In this document: piece by piece, positions 33,245 through 42,067 of the stretch
Position numbering within the stretch: position 1 is the stretch's first letter
Layout of the letters: each line of letters starts with the position of its first letter
IMG/VR virus record: IMGVR_UViG_3300033146_002768
Location: 143,112 to 207,111 of that record
DNA length: 64,000 nucleotides
DNA from: a virus
Strand: one strand, 5' to 3'
Position numbers and translations under genes: made by a program
The notes under the pieces: generated by a model
Told to the model about the DNA's origin: nothing
Seen by the model: only the letters and a program-made list of their open reading frames with translations
The model's database searches: none

Positions 33245-33787
33245 TTGAATACTTTTTTCACATCAGATCAACATTTTGAACACAGAGCTATTATAGATCA
33301 TTGTCAACGACCATTTGTTAGTACCAAACATATGAAAAACATTATTAAAAAATGTTGGAATAGAGTTGTTAAAGAAGAAGATAAGGTATATGTGGTTGGA
33401 GATTTTTCTTTACAATCTCCAAAATTAAGACAAATATTTAAACAAATTTTAGACAATCTAAATGGAAGAAAAATATTAGTTGTTGGCAATCATGAAGTTG
33501 ATAAAATATTCTTTTATGCTGGAGATCATGGAATAGGATTTGAACAAGTAGTATATCCTTATTTAGAAGTTGAGGAATTTGTGCTTTGTCATGATCCAAC
33601 ATTATCAATAGTATTGCCTGATAGACCTTTCATAGTTGGTCATGTTCATCAAATGTGGCATACATTAAGAAATTGTTATAATGTCGGAGTTGATGTAAAT
33701 GACTTCACTCCAGTTTCAATTGAAACTATAAGAGAACATTTTAGAAACAATACAGACATTAAAGTGGAGGCAAAAATTGAAACTTGA
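33245..33787 (+). CDS. Calcineurin-like metallophosphoesterase, short phage type
   Basis: The protein has 180 residues from a TTG at 33245, chosen for the AAGGAG site seven bases upstream; the longer frame from 33167 has no ribosome site. Metal-binding motifs are TSDQHFEHR (D8, H10), VVGDFS, VVGNHE, LCHDP and VGHVHQ, a complete phosphoesterase set. Short phage enzymes of this type hydrolyse phosphodiesters or nucleotides. It is the first gene of the plus-strand operon and overlaps the next gene by 11 bases. Confidence 0.85.
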   Translation: MNTFFTSDQHFEHRAIIDHCQRPFVSTKHMKNIIKKCWNRVVKEEDKVYVVGDFSLQSPKLRQIFKQILDNLNGRKILVVGNHEVDKIFFYAGDHGIGFEQVVYPYLEVEEFVLCHDPTLSIVLPDRPFIVGHVHQMWHTLRNCYNVGVDVNDFTPVSIETIREHFRNNTDIKVEAKIET

Positions 33788-34154
33788 ATTGAAACAAAAG
33801 TTAGTAGATAACTATCCTGAAATAATTGATAATGTAGATCATATTATTTATTGTGGAGATGGATGGTACTGGTTGATTGATCACATTTGTGATTGTATTC
33901 AAAGTTATCTTGATAACAATCCACAGGAGCAAATTAAAGCTTTACAAATTAAATCAAAATTTGGTGAGTTAAGTTTTTATATAAATAGTAAGAATGAAAT
34001 TGTAAAAGGAATGATCTGGTTTGCTTCATTTTTATCAAGTCATATGTGTGAGAATTGTGGAACAAGAAAAGATGTATCCAGAGCTAAAGGTAATTGGGTT
34101 ATATACTTATGTCCATCATGTCAAATTATAAGGGAGAAATTAAAAAATGAATGA
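33777..34154 (+). CDS. Phage protein with C-terminal zinc ribbon
   Basis: The protein has 125 residues from a TTG at 33777 with GGAGG six bases upstream. It has the GDGWYWLIDHICDCIQ and KSKFGELSFYIN motifs that I know from a widespread phage family without assigned function. The C-terminal zinc ribbon is CENCG...LCPSC. It overlaps both neighbours, so it is translationally coupled. A nucleic-acid or protein-binding role is likely from the ribbon. Confidence 0.65.
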   Translation: MKLELKQKLVDNYPEIIDNVDHIIYCGDGWYWLIDHICDCIQSYLDNNPQEQIKALQIKSKFGELSFYINSKNEIVKGMIWFASFLSSHMCENCGTRKDVSRAKGNWVIYLCPSCQIIREKLKNE

Positions 34155-34635
34155 TTCAAAAACTATTGATTCATTTTCAGGCGAGTATGATTGGCTAAGT
34201 AATTTTTATCCAGTTAGTATTTACTATAAAGGATTATACTGGCAAACATCTGAACATGCTTATCAAGCTTCTAAAACAATGATTCCTGGTGAAATGGATT
34301 GGGTTAGAAATTGTAGAACGCCAGGTCAAGCTAAACGAATGGCATCAAAGAAAAAAGGAAAGATTACTTTAAGACCTGGTTGGGATTCTATGAGATATGA
34401 TGTTATGGTTGAAGTACTTAGAGAGAAATTTAAAAATCCTACTCTTTGGGAAAAACTTTGTTTAACTTTTGGGAAAGTTTTAATTGAAGGTAATCAATGG
34501 CATGATAATTATTGGGGTAATTGTTACTGTCCAGAGTGTGAAAATATAGAAGGATTGAATATGTTAGGTATGGCTTTAACACAAGTTAGGGGTGAACTAT
34601 TTGGTTCAAATGTAAAGAATAAATATGAAACGTAA
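34147..34635 (+). CDS. NADAR-domain (YbiA-like) protein
   Basis: The protein has 162 residues, the usual length. NADAR motifs are seen: FSGEYDWLSNFYPV, YKGLYWQTSEHAYQASKT, GQAKRMASKKKG, MVEVLREKF and GNQWHDNYWGNC with GMALTQVRGEL. Family members act as N-glycosidases on ADP-ribosylated or phosphoribosyl-type substrates and are tied to NAD/ADP-ribose metabolism. It shares the operon with NAD salvage genes and an NAD-dependent ligase. It could reverse host ADP-ribosylation of nucleic acid; this is inference. Confidence 0.85.
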   Translation: MNDSKTIDSFSGEYDWLSNFYPVSIYYKGLYWQTSEHAYQASKTMIPGEMDWVRNCRTPGQAKRMASKKKGKITLRPGWDSMRYDVMVEVLREKFKNPTLWEKLCLTFGKVLIEGNQWHDNYWGNCYCPECENIEGLNMLGMALTQVRGELFGSNVKNKYET

Positions 34636-34804
34636 AGTGGACTTTGTAACTAATAGTTCATCGTGTAGTTATATACTTGGGGTTACAATAAAACAAGTAT
34701 GTAAAAAATATAAACCTGACTGTATAGTTTTTGCAATATGTACACAACCATGCAAAGGAGCTATAAAATATGCTAGAGACCATGGAGAGGAAATAGGATT
34801 ATGA
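34625..34804 (+). CDS. 59-residue protein with DFVTNSSS motif
   Basis: The frame starts at the ATG at 34625, inside the end of the NADAR gene, and stops at 34804 with an ATGA overlap to the next start. The N-terminus MKRKVDFVTNSSSCSYILG carries the (D)FVTNSSSSS(F) signature known from many small phage and bacterial proteins of unknown function. C33, C39 and C43-like cysteines follow (PDCIVFAICTQPC), so metal binding is possible. Context and the known motif make it a real gene. Confidence 0.7.
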   Translation: MKRKVDFVTNSSSCSYILGVTIKQVCKKYKPDCIVFAICTQPCKGAIKYARDHGEEIGL

Positions 34805-35631
34805 AAGTTTTATATGCAACCGACCTACATGGTCAAACAAATAAGTTCGAAGCAGTATTAAAAGTTATTGATAACCATGATATTTTAATTCTTGGAGCTG
34901 ACATACTCCCAAAAGGTGAAGGAGCTACAGAAAAAAAGATACAAGATTTTATGCACAATTATCTTTTTAATTTCTTTCTAACAGTTAAAATTCCTATTAT
35001 TATAGATTTTGGAAATGATGATTGGGTAATGTATTATAAAAATTTCAAAAAAGTTATTGATATATTTCCTAATGTTCATATATCTCATTTAAATGAGATT
35101 AAAATAGATGAGTATATCTTTATAGGAATGCATTATGTTCCTGATTATCCATTTGGTATTAAAGACTGGTGTAGAATTGATGGTCCGAAAATATGTGACG
35201 ATATTCAATTCGGTGCTCCTTATACTTCAGAGAGTGGTGAGATTAAAATGATTAATGGATTGAGAAAATACTTTCTTGAGAAAAAATCAATCTATGATGT
35301 ATTGAATAGTCTTTCAAAACCAACTGATAAAACAGTTTATTTAATTCATTCACCGCCAAAGTTTTCAGGGTTGGATGTTTGTTTTAGATCAGGTCCAGTT
35401 GGATCAAATGATGTATTTAAATGGATAGAAAAAGAACAACCGTTCTTAACTCTTCATGGTCATATACATGAAAGTTATGAAATGACAAATACAGCAATAA
35501 CAAACATCGGTAAGTCTATTTGTATTAATCCTGGTCAAAAAGGAGGATATGGTTTCACTAATTTTGTATGGTGTGAATTTGATTTGGATGATGTTCAAGA
35601 AACATTCATAAGAAAGGAAATAAAAGAATGA
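34801..35631 (+). CDS. Calcineurin-like metallophosphoesterase
   Basis: The protein has 276 residues. It starts MKVLYATDLHG (D8, H10), followed by ILGADILP, DFGNDDW, YLIHSPPK, TLHGHIHE and CINPGQ, the order of the metallophosphoesterase family. GNDD in place of GNHE is an altered third motif. Length and layout are nearer to cytoplasmic YfcE/MJ0037-type enzymes than to Mre11. The substrate is unknown. It overlaps both neighbours by four bases. This is the second phosphoesterase of the operon. Confidence 0.85.
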   Translation: MKVLYATDLHGQTNKFEAVLKVIDNHDILILGADILPKGEGATEKKIQDFMHNYLFNFFLTVKIPIIIDFGNDDWVMYYKNFKKVIDIFPNVHISHLNEIKIDEYIFIGMHYVPDYPFGIKDWCRIDGPKICDDIQFGAPYTSESGEIKMINGLRKYFLEKKSIYDVLNSLSKPTDKTVYLIHSPPKFSGLDVCFRSGPVGSNDVFKWIEKEQPFLTLHGHIHESYEMTNTAITNIGKSICINPGQKGGYGFTNFVWCEFDLDDVQETFIRKEIKE

Positions 35632-36095
35632 ATAAAATGTATTTAGTATTAGGTGACTGGTCAGATGATGGTCATGGTAAGTCTGAGAAGGTTTTAGTTG
35701 AAGTTAATAAAACAGTTGAAGAAGTTCAGAATGCTTATAAAGATTCTTGTAAATTGACTGGTATTTCTTTTAATGGAAATGAAGATTATACTGAAACTGG
35801 AAGACATTGGGAAATAGCTAACAAATATAGAATCGCAGTTGAATATGAAGATTATAAACTATCCGATGCAGTTCTTGAAGTATTAGAAAAGTTTAAATGC
35901 CCAAAAGAAATAATTGAAAATTACAATGAAGAAGCATATGAAGGAAATTATATTCCTTTATGGTTTTGGTTTATTGGACTTTATCTTCCAGATCTTGATT
36001 ACAAAATAATTAAAGAGGGTGATGGAATACCTTGTATAAATGGTTATTGGGATAAAAATTTGAATGTGGGGTTTGGATACGGATTATATCAATAA
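35628..36095 (+). CDS. Hypothetical 155-residue protein
   Basis: The family is not recognised. It is an acidic soluble protein. The N-terminus YLVLGDWSDDGHGKSEKVLVEV looks like a strand-turn-strand start. The middle is helical (DAVLEVLEKFKCPKEIIENY) and the end is aromatic and glycine-rich (GYWDKNLNVGFGYGLYQ). It overlaps the upstream phosphoesterase by four bases. No catalytic motif is evident. Confidence 0.6.
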   Translation: MNKMYLVLGDWSDDGHGKSEKVLVEVNKTVEEVQNAYKDSCKLTGISFNGNEDYTETGRHWEIANKYRIAVEYEDYKLSDAVLEVLEKFKCPKEIIENYNEEAYEGNYIPLWFWFIGLYLPDLDYKIIKEGDGIPCINGYWDKNLNVGFGYGLYQ

Positions 36096-36105
36096 AGGAG
36101 AAAGG

Positions 36106-36354
36106 ATGGATAAAGATAAAGTACAAAAGATTATAGATTTTTATAACCAAGATGATGTTATAATAATGTATCTTTTAAGAAATGATGATTACCAAGGTTT
36201 GATCGAGGTTGATATCGAAGAAGATGATAGCGGAGATGAACCTATATTTCTTTCACGATCCTCTCACCCAAGAGCTAAAGAATATAATTATTTACATGAA
36301 TGTAATATAGAAGATTTTAGATTTTATAAAAGAGTTGATCTTGAAGGAGATTAA
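36106..36354 (+). CDS. Hypothetical acidic 82-residue protein
   Basis: The start was set at the ATG at 36106 with AAAGGAG five bases upstream; a longer frame from 36064 would overlap the previous gene without a ribosome site. It has an N-terminal helix (KVQKIIDFYNQ) and an acidic middle (EVDIEEDDSGDE), with no cysteine-rich or membrane part. The family is not recognised. Its stop abuts the next ATG directly. Confidence 0.55.
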   Translation: MDKDKVQKIIDFYNQDDVIIMYLLRNDDYQGLIEVDIEEDDSGDEPIFLSRSSHPRAKEYNYLHECNIEDFRFYKRVDLEGD

Positions 36355-36765
36355 ATGCATTCTAGAGTGAGAGGAGTTAATTGTAAACAACAACAATTGT
36401 TAATGTTAAAACCAGGTATGTTACATTCTCATGCTGTTAGAATAAGAACCCATCGAGGTGAATCTATTTGGTCTTTATTGAAAAATTATATTAATAAAAT
36501 AGACATTAATACTATATTCAATAGAACTGAATTGTTGTCGTGTGTATATGTTCATGAAGTTGTTATAGGCGGAATAACTGCATGCCAAACTACAGTTGAT
36601 CAATATAAAAGATATTTAGTATTAGCTGAGATAGTAGAATCAGCAGGTTGGGGTAAATATAAAAAACTTAAAAACATACCCGAACATTTATCAATAAAAA
36701 AATTACAAAAACATGTATATAATTACGACTGGAGAAGTTGGTTTATATTAATAGAAGATTTATAA
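36355..36765 (+). CDS. Hypothetical basic 136-residue protein
   Basis: The family is not recognised. The protein is basic, with RVRGVNCKQQQ at the start, a HSHAVRIRTHRG stretch, helices around residues 40-110 and an IKKLQKHVYNYDWRSW end. The middle could be a winged-helix-like segment (TTVDQYKRYLVLAEIVESAGWGKY), but this is uncertain. It lies directly before the DNA ligase gene in the operon, so a nucleic-acid role is conceivable. Confidence 0.55.
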   Translation: MHSRVRGVNCKQQQLLMLKPGMLHSHAVRIRTHRGESIWSLLKNYINKIDINTIFNRTELLSCVYVHEVVIGGITACQTTVDQYKRYLVLAEIVESAGWGKYKKLKNIPEHLSIKKLQKHVYNYDWRSWFILIEDL

Positions 36766-36775
36766 AGGAGAAAAA

Positions 36776-38611
36776 ATGGCTACACAAAGAACAGCGGAAG
36801 CAATTCAGTTAGAGAATGAAGTTAAAACTCATGATCAAGCATACTGGGTTAAAAACAAACCTCTTGTTAATGATGATATTTATGATCAGATTGTCAGGAG
36901 ACTTTTAAAAATCGAACCGGATAATGTATACCTTAATAAACCAAAAGCTCCAAAGGTTGATTCCCAAGGTAAGGTAACTCATTCAATCCCTATGTTAAGT
37001 CTTGATAAAGAATATGACTTTGATGGTATTCTAAAATTCTGTAAAAGAGTATGTAGAAGTTTGGATGAAAAACTTAAAGTAATGTTTAAGTTTGATGGAG
37101 TATCTGGTCAACTTATGTTTGATATTCTTGCCTCAAGAGGTGACGGTGATATCGGAGAAGACATTACACATAAACTTCCTTTTATGAATATTCTTACAAA
37201 AGGAGATCCAAACTTTGTACGAGGAGAAATTCTTTTCACCAAATCAAAGTTTAAAGAGATCAAAGGTGTCGTTACCAGAAAGAATGGTGAAGATTATAAG
37301 AATGAAAGAAACGCCGTTGGTGGTGTATTGAGTCGGGATGATATGGAACCTGTTCAAGTCCTTACCTTTGTTGACTTTGAATATATTTGCAAAGAGTTTA
37401 CTCATGCTGAAATTATTGAACTTGGTGCTTATGGATGGCAAGGTATTGTTGAAGAAGCAAAGGAATCAAATTTTCCAACTGATGGACTTGTTATAAAAGT
37501 TGCTGATGAAGAATATGCAAAAACTCTCGGTGAAACAAGACATCATTCAAAATCTGCTACTGCATTTAAATTTGCTAATCCTGGTGCCTGGTCTGTATTA
37601 AGAAGTGTTTTATTCAGTCCTGGTAAACATGATATAACTCCAGTTGGTAAGATTGATCCTGTTGAAATAACAGGTGTATCAGTTGCTAGTCCATCTCTCC
37701 ATAACTGGAAAAATATTCTTGACCGTGATTTACAAATTGGAGATGAGATTTGGGTTGAAAGAGCAGGTGATGTTATACCTTATATTTCAGCATCTAAACC
37801 AGGTAAAGAAAGAACTCCAATTGAGATACCTCCATGTCCTGTATGTGGTGGAGATGTTGCATATGTAGACCCTCAGTTGGTTTGTGTTAATGATGATTGC
37901 CCGGGTAAACTCTTAAATAAATTATCTGATGCAGTTATTAGAATTGGGATTGACCGTCTTGGTAAACCCACTATTCAAAAGATGATTGATACACATAACA
38001 TTGAAAACTTGGTTGATATATTCTCATTATCAATGGATGATCTTTTAAAGATGGAAAGATTTGGAAAAACATCTGCTGCTAATCTTTATAATGAAATTGA
38101 TAAGGTTAGACAAGGTGGAGCATATGAATGGCAGTTCCTTGCATGTTTAAATATTCAAGGAATCGGAAGAAGTTTAAGTAAAGATCTTTTGGTTGATAGA
38201 TCAATTTCTGATCTTGCTAAAATGACTGACGATATGTTAACTAAACTTCCAAATATTGGGGATGAGCGAGCTCATGTTTTAATTGAAGGAATTAGAAATA
38301 ACTGGGAGTATCTCAAAATATTAAATCAGATAATTCCTTTAAAAGTTGCTGAGGTTAAAGAAGATATTAATGAAGATGCTATAAAGATTTGTTTCACTGG
38401 TCGATTCCCTGAAAATAAAAAAGTTTATTATGATCTCTTAGAAGAGAAAGGTGGATATGATATTATGAATAAAGTTACAACTCTTACTGAAGTTTTAGTT
38501 GTTGCTGATCCATCTAAGGAATCAAATAAAACAAAATCAGCAAAGAAGAAAGGGATTAAAATTATTGGGATTGATGAATTGTTTGGAGGTGTAGATATTG
38601 GATCAGCTTAG
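36776..38611 (+). CDS. ligA: NAD-dependent DNA ligase
   Basis: The protein has 611 residues, somewhat shorter than bacterial LigA. It joins nicks using NAD as adenylate donor. The N-terminal Ia region (DQAYWVKNKPLVNDDIYDQ) binds NMN. The adenylation domain has catalytic K105 in KFDG (usually KLDG). An OB fold (QIGDEIWVERAGDVIPYI), a Cys4 zinc finger (CPVCGG...CVNDDCPG), helix-hairpin-helix repeats (CLNIQGIGRSL, LTKLPNIGDERAHVL) and a C-terminal BRCT domain (KICFTGRFPENKK) follow. The domain set is complete. It has an AAGGAG site. NAD salvage genes lie downstream in the same operon. Confidence 0.95.
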   Translation: MATQRTAEAIQLENEVKTHDQAYWVKNKPLVNDDIYDQIVRRLLKIEPDNVYLNKPKAPKVDSQGKVTHSIPMLSLDKEYDFDGILKFCKRVCRSLDEKLKVMFKFDGVSGQLMFDILASRGDGDIGEDITHKLPFMNILTKGDPNFVRGEILFTKSKFKEIKGVVTRKNGEDYKNERNAVGGVLSRDDMEPVQVLTFVDFEYICKEFTHAEIIELGAYGWQGIVEEAKESNFPTDGLVIKVADEEYAKTLGETRHHSKSATAFKFANPGAWSVLRSVLFSPGKHDITPVGKIDPVEITGVSVASPSLHNWKNILDRDLQIGDEIWVERAGDVIPYISASKPGKERTPIEIPPCPVCGGDVAYVDPQLVCVNDDCPGKLLNKLSDAVIRIGIDRLGKPTIQKMIDTHNIENLVDIFSLSMDDLLKMERFGKTSAANLYNEIDKVRQGGAYEWQFLACLNIQGIGRSLSKDLLVDRSISDLAKMTDDMLTKLPNIGDERAHVLIEGIRNNWEYLKILNQIIPLKVAEVKEDINEDAIKICFTGRFPENKKVYYDLLEEKGGYDIMNKVTTLTEVLVVADPSKESNKTKSAKKKGIKIIGIDELFGGVDIGSA

Positions 38612-38621
38612 GAGGAATTAA

Positions 38622-38750
38622 GTGGATAGTATAATTATTACTTGGAATCAAATAGCTATAGCTATGACAGTAAGCTATTTGTTAGGATTATCAACTTTCT
38701 ATATTTCATGGAAATGGATTGATAGAAAAATTAAAAATAGAGTTAATTAA
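38622..38750 (+). CDS. 42-residue single-pass membrane protein
   Basis: It starts at GTG 38622 with AGGAGG directly upstream and stops at 38750. The product has a hydrophobic helix (IAIAMTVSYLLGLSTFYISW) followed by a basic tail (KWIDRKIKNRVN), which predicts an inserted helix with a positive cytoplasmic end. It is too short for a family assignment. The strong ribosome site and fit between ligA and the nicotinamidase gene support translation. Confidence 0.6.
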   Translation: MDSIIITWNQIAIAMTVSYLLGLSTFYISWKWIDRKIKNRVN

Positions 38751-38763
38751 AGGAGAGTAAAAA

Positions 38764-39588
38764 ATGGACGTTAGATTACTAGTTATTGATGCACAAGTAG
38801 ATTTTTGTGAACCAGGTGATGTTGATAAAGGAATACCACCAGGAGCACTTTATGTTACTGGAGCAGAAGATGATTGTGAAAGAACTGCTTTAATGATTGA
38901 TAGACTTGGTAAACGGATCAATATGATTTATGCTACATATGATAGCCATAGTCAATTTCAGATTTTTCATCCTATGTTCTGGATGCGAAAAGATGGACAG
39001 TCAGTTAATCCGTTTGATCTTATTACATATGCTGATATTGAGTCCGGTGATATCAGTCCGGTGAATCCTGCTTTAAGAGACTGGTGTTTGTTTTATACTA
39101 AATCTCTTGAAGATGGTGGAAGATATCCTCTTGTAATTTGGCCATACCATTGTCTAATTGGAACACCTGGCTGGAACATGAATAAACAAATTATGGCTTC
39201 TATCCATCAGTGGGAAAGAGATACTTATCGTATCTACAAACCGATTACCAAAGGATCCAACTTTAAAACTGAACATTATTCAGCAGTTAAAGCTGAGGTT
39301 GAAGTACCTGAAGATGTTACAACTCAGTTGAATGATAAAGGTCTTATTAAACCTTTGGAACAAGCAGATGTTATTGCAATTTGTGGTCAGGCGCGTAGTC
39401 ATTGTGTTGCTAATACTGTTCGTGATATTATGGCAAACTTTTCCGATCCTTCTTATATCAAGAAGCTTTATATTCTTGAAGATGCAATGTCTGATGTTGC
39501 TACGTTTGAACATCTCGGTGATACCTTCTTTGAAGATTTTTTGAAGGCTGGCGGAAATATTACAACAACAAAGAAATTTCTTGTATAG
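38764..39588 (+). CDS. pncA: Nicotinamidase / isochorismatase-family hydrolase
   Basis: The protein has 274 residues; family members are about 210, and the extra length is in the middle. Catalytic residues are D9 (LLVIDAQVDF), K163 (PITKGSN) and the nucleophile C214 (QARSHCVANTV). The VIWPYHCLIGTPG segment is the conserved WPxHCxxGT stretch of the family. Nicotinamidase converts nicotinamide to nicotinate, the first step of Preiss-Handler salvage. pncB-like and nadE-like genes downstream support this reaction over isochorismate hydrolysis. It has a GGAG site before the ATG. Confidence 0.85.
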   Translation: MDVRLLVIDAQVDFCEPGDVDKGIPPGALYVTGAEDDCERTALMIDRLGKRINMIYATYDSHSQFQIFHPMFWMRKDGQSVNPFDLITYADIESGDISPVNPALRDWCLFYTKSLEDGGRYPLVIWPYHCLIGTPGWNMNKQIMASIHQWERDTYRIYKPITKGSNFKTEHYSAVKAEVEVPEDVTTQLNDKGLIKPLEQADVIAICGQARSHCVANTVRDIMANFSDPSYIKKLYILEDAMSDVATFEHLGDTFFEDFLKAGGNITTTKKFLV

Positions 39589-39597
39589 GAGAAAAAA

Positions 39598-40335
39598 ATG
39601 GAATTTGAAATACCTGAAAATACTGCGTTTACTTTTTCTGGAGATGACCCAGAAGATATTAAAGATCCTTCTGATGAATATACACTGGTTTCAATTGCAG
39701 AAGATGTAAGTCCTTCAACCAGTGGTGTAAGACAATTGATGTGTGATGGAAAAAAGATTGTTAACCAGGCATGTAAGAAAAATCCAAGAGTTGATAAATT
39801 GATGATTCATTACACAAAGTTTGGATCCAGCATTGAAGAAGATCATGGATTTAAACCAGTTTCTGAAATTGATGAAAATGATTATCAACCTTCCATGACT
39901 ATCGGTGGATCAACTTGTCTTTATGATGCTACATATAATTCTCTTGCAGCACTTCAAAGATATGCAGAGATCCTTGATAAATCTGATATCGGTTGTAATG
40001 GTATTGCTTTTGTTTATACTGACGGGATGGATAATGCTTCAACCCTTGGTCCTCAGTCAATTGTTGATAAACTTGAGGAAATCAAAATGAAGGAAATCAT
40101 GGAATCCGTGAAAATTATTGTTATTGGATTTTATGATTCAAATGCATCTTATGCTGCAGAGATTAAACAATATCTTGAAGACTTTGTACATGATATTGGG
40201 CTTGATCAATTTGTTGATATTGGAAGTTTGACTCCAGCTCAGGCAGCCAAAACATTTGGATTTGTCAGTCAATCAATCTCTTCTCAAAGTCAACATCTTG
40301 GTACAGGCGGTCCTTCACAGAACCTAACATTTTAA
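39598..40335 (+). CDS. von Willebrand A-domain protein, TerY-like
   Basis: The protein has 245 residues. A vWA fold is indicated by the metal-ion site DVSPS (D36, S38, S40), the threonine loop GGSTCLYDA and the aspartate loop VYTDGMDN. The start is short and acidic. TerY-type vWA proteins pair with a PP2C phosphatase and a protein kinase, and both follow within 2.5 kb here. It probably acts as a metal-dependent scaffold for that pair. A good terminator lies after its stop, so downstream genes may be transcribed at a lower level. Confidence 0.8.
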   Translation: MEFEIPENTAFTFSGDDPEDIKDPSDEYTLVSIAEDVSPSTSGVRQLMCDGKKIVNQACKKNPRVDKLMIHYTKFGSSIEEDHGFKPVSEIDENDYQPSMTIGGSTCLYDATYNSLAALQRYAEILDKSDIGCNGIAFVYTDGMDNASTLGPQSIVDKLEEIKMKEIMESVKIIVIGFYDSNASYAAEIKQYLEDFVHDIGLDQFVDIGSLTPAQAAKTFGFVSQSISSQSQHLGTGGPSQNLTF

Positions 40336-40344
40336 TTAAACATT

Positions 40345-40380
40345 TGGGGAGTCTTAGAGGATTAGAGACTCCCCATTTTT
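40345..40380 (+). terminator. Rho-independent terminator after the vWA gene
   Basis: TGGGGAGTCT (40345-40354) pairs with AGACTCCCCA (40366-40375), giving a 10-base-pair stem with an 11-base loop, followed by five T. It separates the vWA gene from the rest of the signalling set. Confidence 0.8.
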
Positions 40381-40392
40381 CCGGAGGTAGAA

Positions 40393-40842
40393 ATGAAAAT
40401 AATTGTTAAAAAACCGATTCCAACAAAAGAACTCCCAACTGATACATATCAAATTCATATTAAAAGTATGCATGGCGATGCTGATGCATATACCGAGCAA
40501 ACAAGATTACTTTCAACTATTGATGATGTCATTCAGTATATTAAATTCTTATCAACTGTTTGGACAATGACTGGTGATGAATATAATGATAGTGAAGTTA
40601 GAAAAGCAGTAAAGGAATCCGCAGAAGAATTGGACATACCTGGACATGGTGAAGATATGTGGATGGATTTAGTTGATTTTGATCAGACACGTAATAGCTC
40701 ATATGCTGCTGTAGATGAAATTTGGGTAACTTACTTTAATAGTCGTGGTGTGGAATTTACTGTTGAAATAGAACTTGGTGATAAAGTTCATGATAAGATA
40801 TGTGATTATAAATATAAGGAATATTTTAAAAATGAACATTGA
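40393..40842 (+). CDS. Hypothetical 149-residue protein in the kinase/phosphatase set
   Basis: The family is not recognised. It starts with an ATG after GGAGG. It has a beta start (KIIVKKPIPTKELPTDTYQIHI), a helical middle (TIDDVIQYIKFLSTVW) and an acidic GHGEDMWMDLVDFD stretch. It overlaps the PP2C gene start by 11 bases and is therefore coupled to it. It may be a regulator or substrate of the phosphatase/kinase pair. Confidence 0.6.
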   Translation: MKIIVKKPIPTKELPTDTYQIHIKSMHGDADAYTEQTRLLSTIDDVIQYIKFLSTVWTMTGDEYNDSEVRKAVKESAEELDIPGHGEDMWMDLVDFDQTRNSSYAAVDEIWVTYFNSRGVEFTVEIELGDKVHDKICDYKYKEYFKNEH

Positions 40843-41716
40843 TACTTTTTTAAAAATAGGACATAGTCATACTATATGTCAGGATTATATCTTGTCTGGT
40901 GATGACCCTTGTCCTTATATCATTCTCGCTGATGGTTGTTCACAAGCAAAGGATAGTGATATAGGAGCAAGGATTTTATGTCATTCAGCTTTAGAAGTTT
41001 TAACAACAATTCAAAGTTATATGGCTTCTGTTGATCCTGTTGAATTAGGTCAATGGATTATTAATCGAGCTATGAATGTTAAAAAATATTTTCATACTAA
41101 AGTTGATTGTCTTGATGCGACTTTGATTATAGCATATCAATTTAATAAAGATTATTATGTTTATATGTATGGAGATGGAGTAATATATACTATTGATCAC
41201 GATGGTAATAGTAGAGCATACAGAAGATATTACAAACCAAATGCTCCAGCGTATCTTAGATATAGAGTTGCTGGTTATGGTAATTACAAAAACTCTAATA
41301 TTGCTTCATTTATGGAAATATCTGGAATATGTGATCAAGTTGAAGATGATATTATGACTCCATACTTCCATAAGTTTTATAAAGGTGATGTGAAAGATTT
41401 AATGATAGCAAGTGATGGTGTTGAATCGTTTGTGTATAAAGAGAAAGTTAGATATAAAACTCTTTATTTTGAATTATTGAAAGCAATGAAAGATAGTAAT
41501 CCTCATTTGATTAGTGGAGTTGATATTCCAAATATTTATAGACCCGACACTTTGGAAATGGATTATCAAAAAGTTATAAGTGACATGTCAACTTTCAAAT
41601 TGACTAAAGGTACCTTCTTAAGTAGACGAGTAAAGAAGGTTATGAGAAATTATCTAAAAGAAGGTTTTATAAATGATGATGACCTTTCGATAGGTTGTTT
41701 TCATGAGGAAAATTAA
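40832..41716 (+). CDS. PP2C-family protein phosphatase
   Basis: The protein has 294 residues from the ATG at 40832; the longer frame from 40775 lies inside the previous gene. Metal-binding and catalytic motifs of the PPM/PP2C family are present: HTICQDY (motif 2-like), ILADGCSQAKDSDIGARIL (D34, G35), MYGDGVIY, IASDGVESF and NDDDLSIGCF. It dephosphorylates serine or threonine with divalent metal. It sits between the TerY-like vWA gene and the kinase gene. Its start overlaps the previous stop. Confidence 0.85.
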   Translation: MNIDTFLKIGHSHTICQDYILSGDDPCPYIILADGCSQAKDSDIGARILCHSALEVLTTIQSYMASVDPVELGQWIINRAMNVKKYFHTKVDCLDATLIIAYQFNKDYYVYMYGDGVIYTIDHDGNSRAYRRYYKPNAPAYLRYRVAGYGNYKNSNIASFMEISGICDQVEDDIMTPYFHKFYKGDVKDLMIASDGVESFVYKEKVRYKTLYFELLKAMKDSNPHLISGVDIPNIYRPDTLEMDYQKVISDMSTFKLTKGTFLSRRVKKVMRNYLKEGFINDDDLSIGCFHEEN

Positions 41717-42067
41717 ATGCAGTATAATATCAATATTAGTTATCAAACTGGTAGTAGTTTTCATACTGAAGAATGTGAGGAACTCATAGAACGTGACTGG
41801 AAAGATGTTGATAAAGTAAAAGAATGTTTACAACGAATACAAAATCATTATGAATTTTATCAAAAATATAGTAATATGTATTCAAAACCAAAAGTTAAAA
41901 TTCCAAAAGGTGTTGTATGGGACGAGGATTATAAACAAATTTCATTAGAATTAATAGATGATAATGGAAAACCTTTTCGATATTCAAATTTTTGGACTGG
42001 ATATTTTGAAAAACTTCATATTGCTGAAATTATAATATCGGATAAAGGAATGAGGTATGAACCATGA
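41717..42067 (+). CDS. Hypothetical 116-residue protein between phosphatase and kinase
   Basis: The family is not recognised. The first half is helical and acidic (CEELIERDWKDVDKVKECLQRI). The second is beta-rich (KVKIPKGVVWDEDYKQISLEL...GYFEKLHIAEIII). The ATG follows the phosphatase stop directly, and the end overlaps the kinase start by four bases. Co-translation with both enzymes suggests a partner function. No catalytic motif is present. Confidence 0.6.
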   Translation: MQYNINISYQTGSSFHTEECEELIERDWKDVDKVKECLQRIQNHYEFYQKYSNMYSKPKVKIPKGVVWDEDYKQISLELIDDNGKPFRYSNFWTGYFEKLHIAEIIISDKGMRYEP

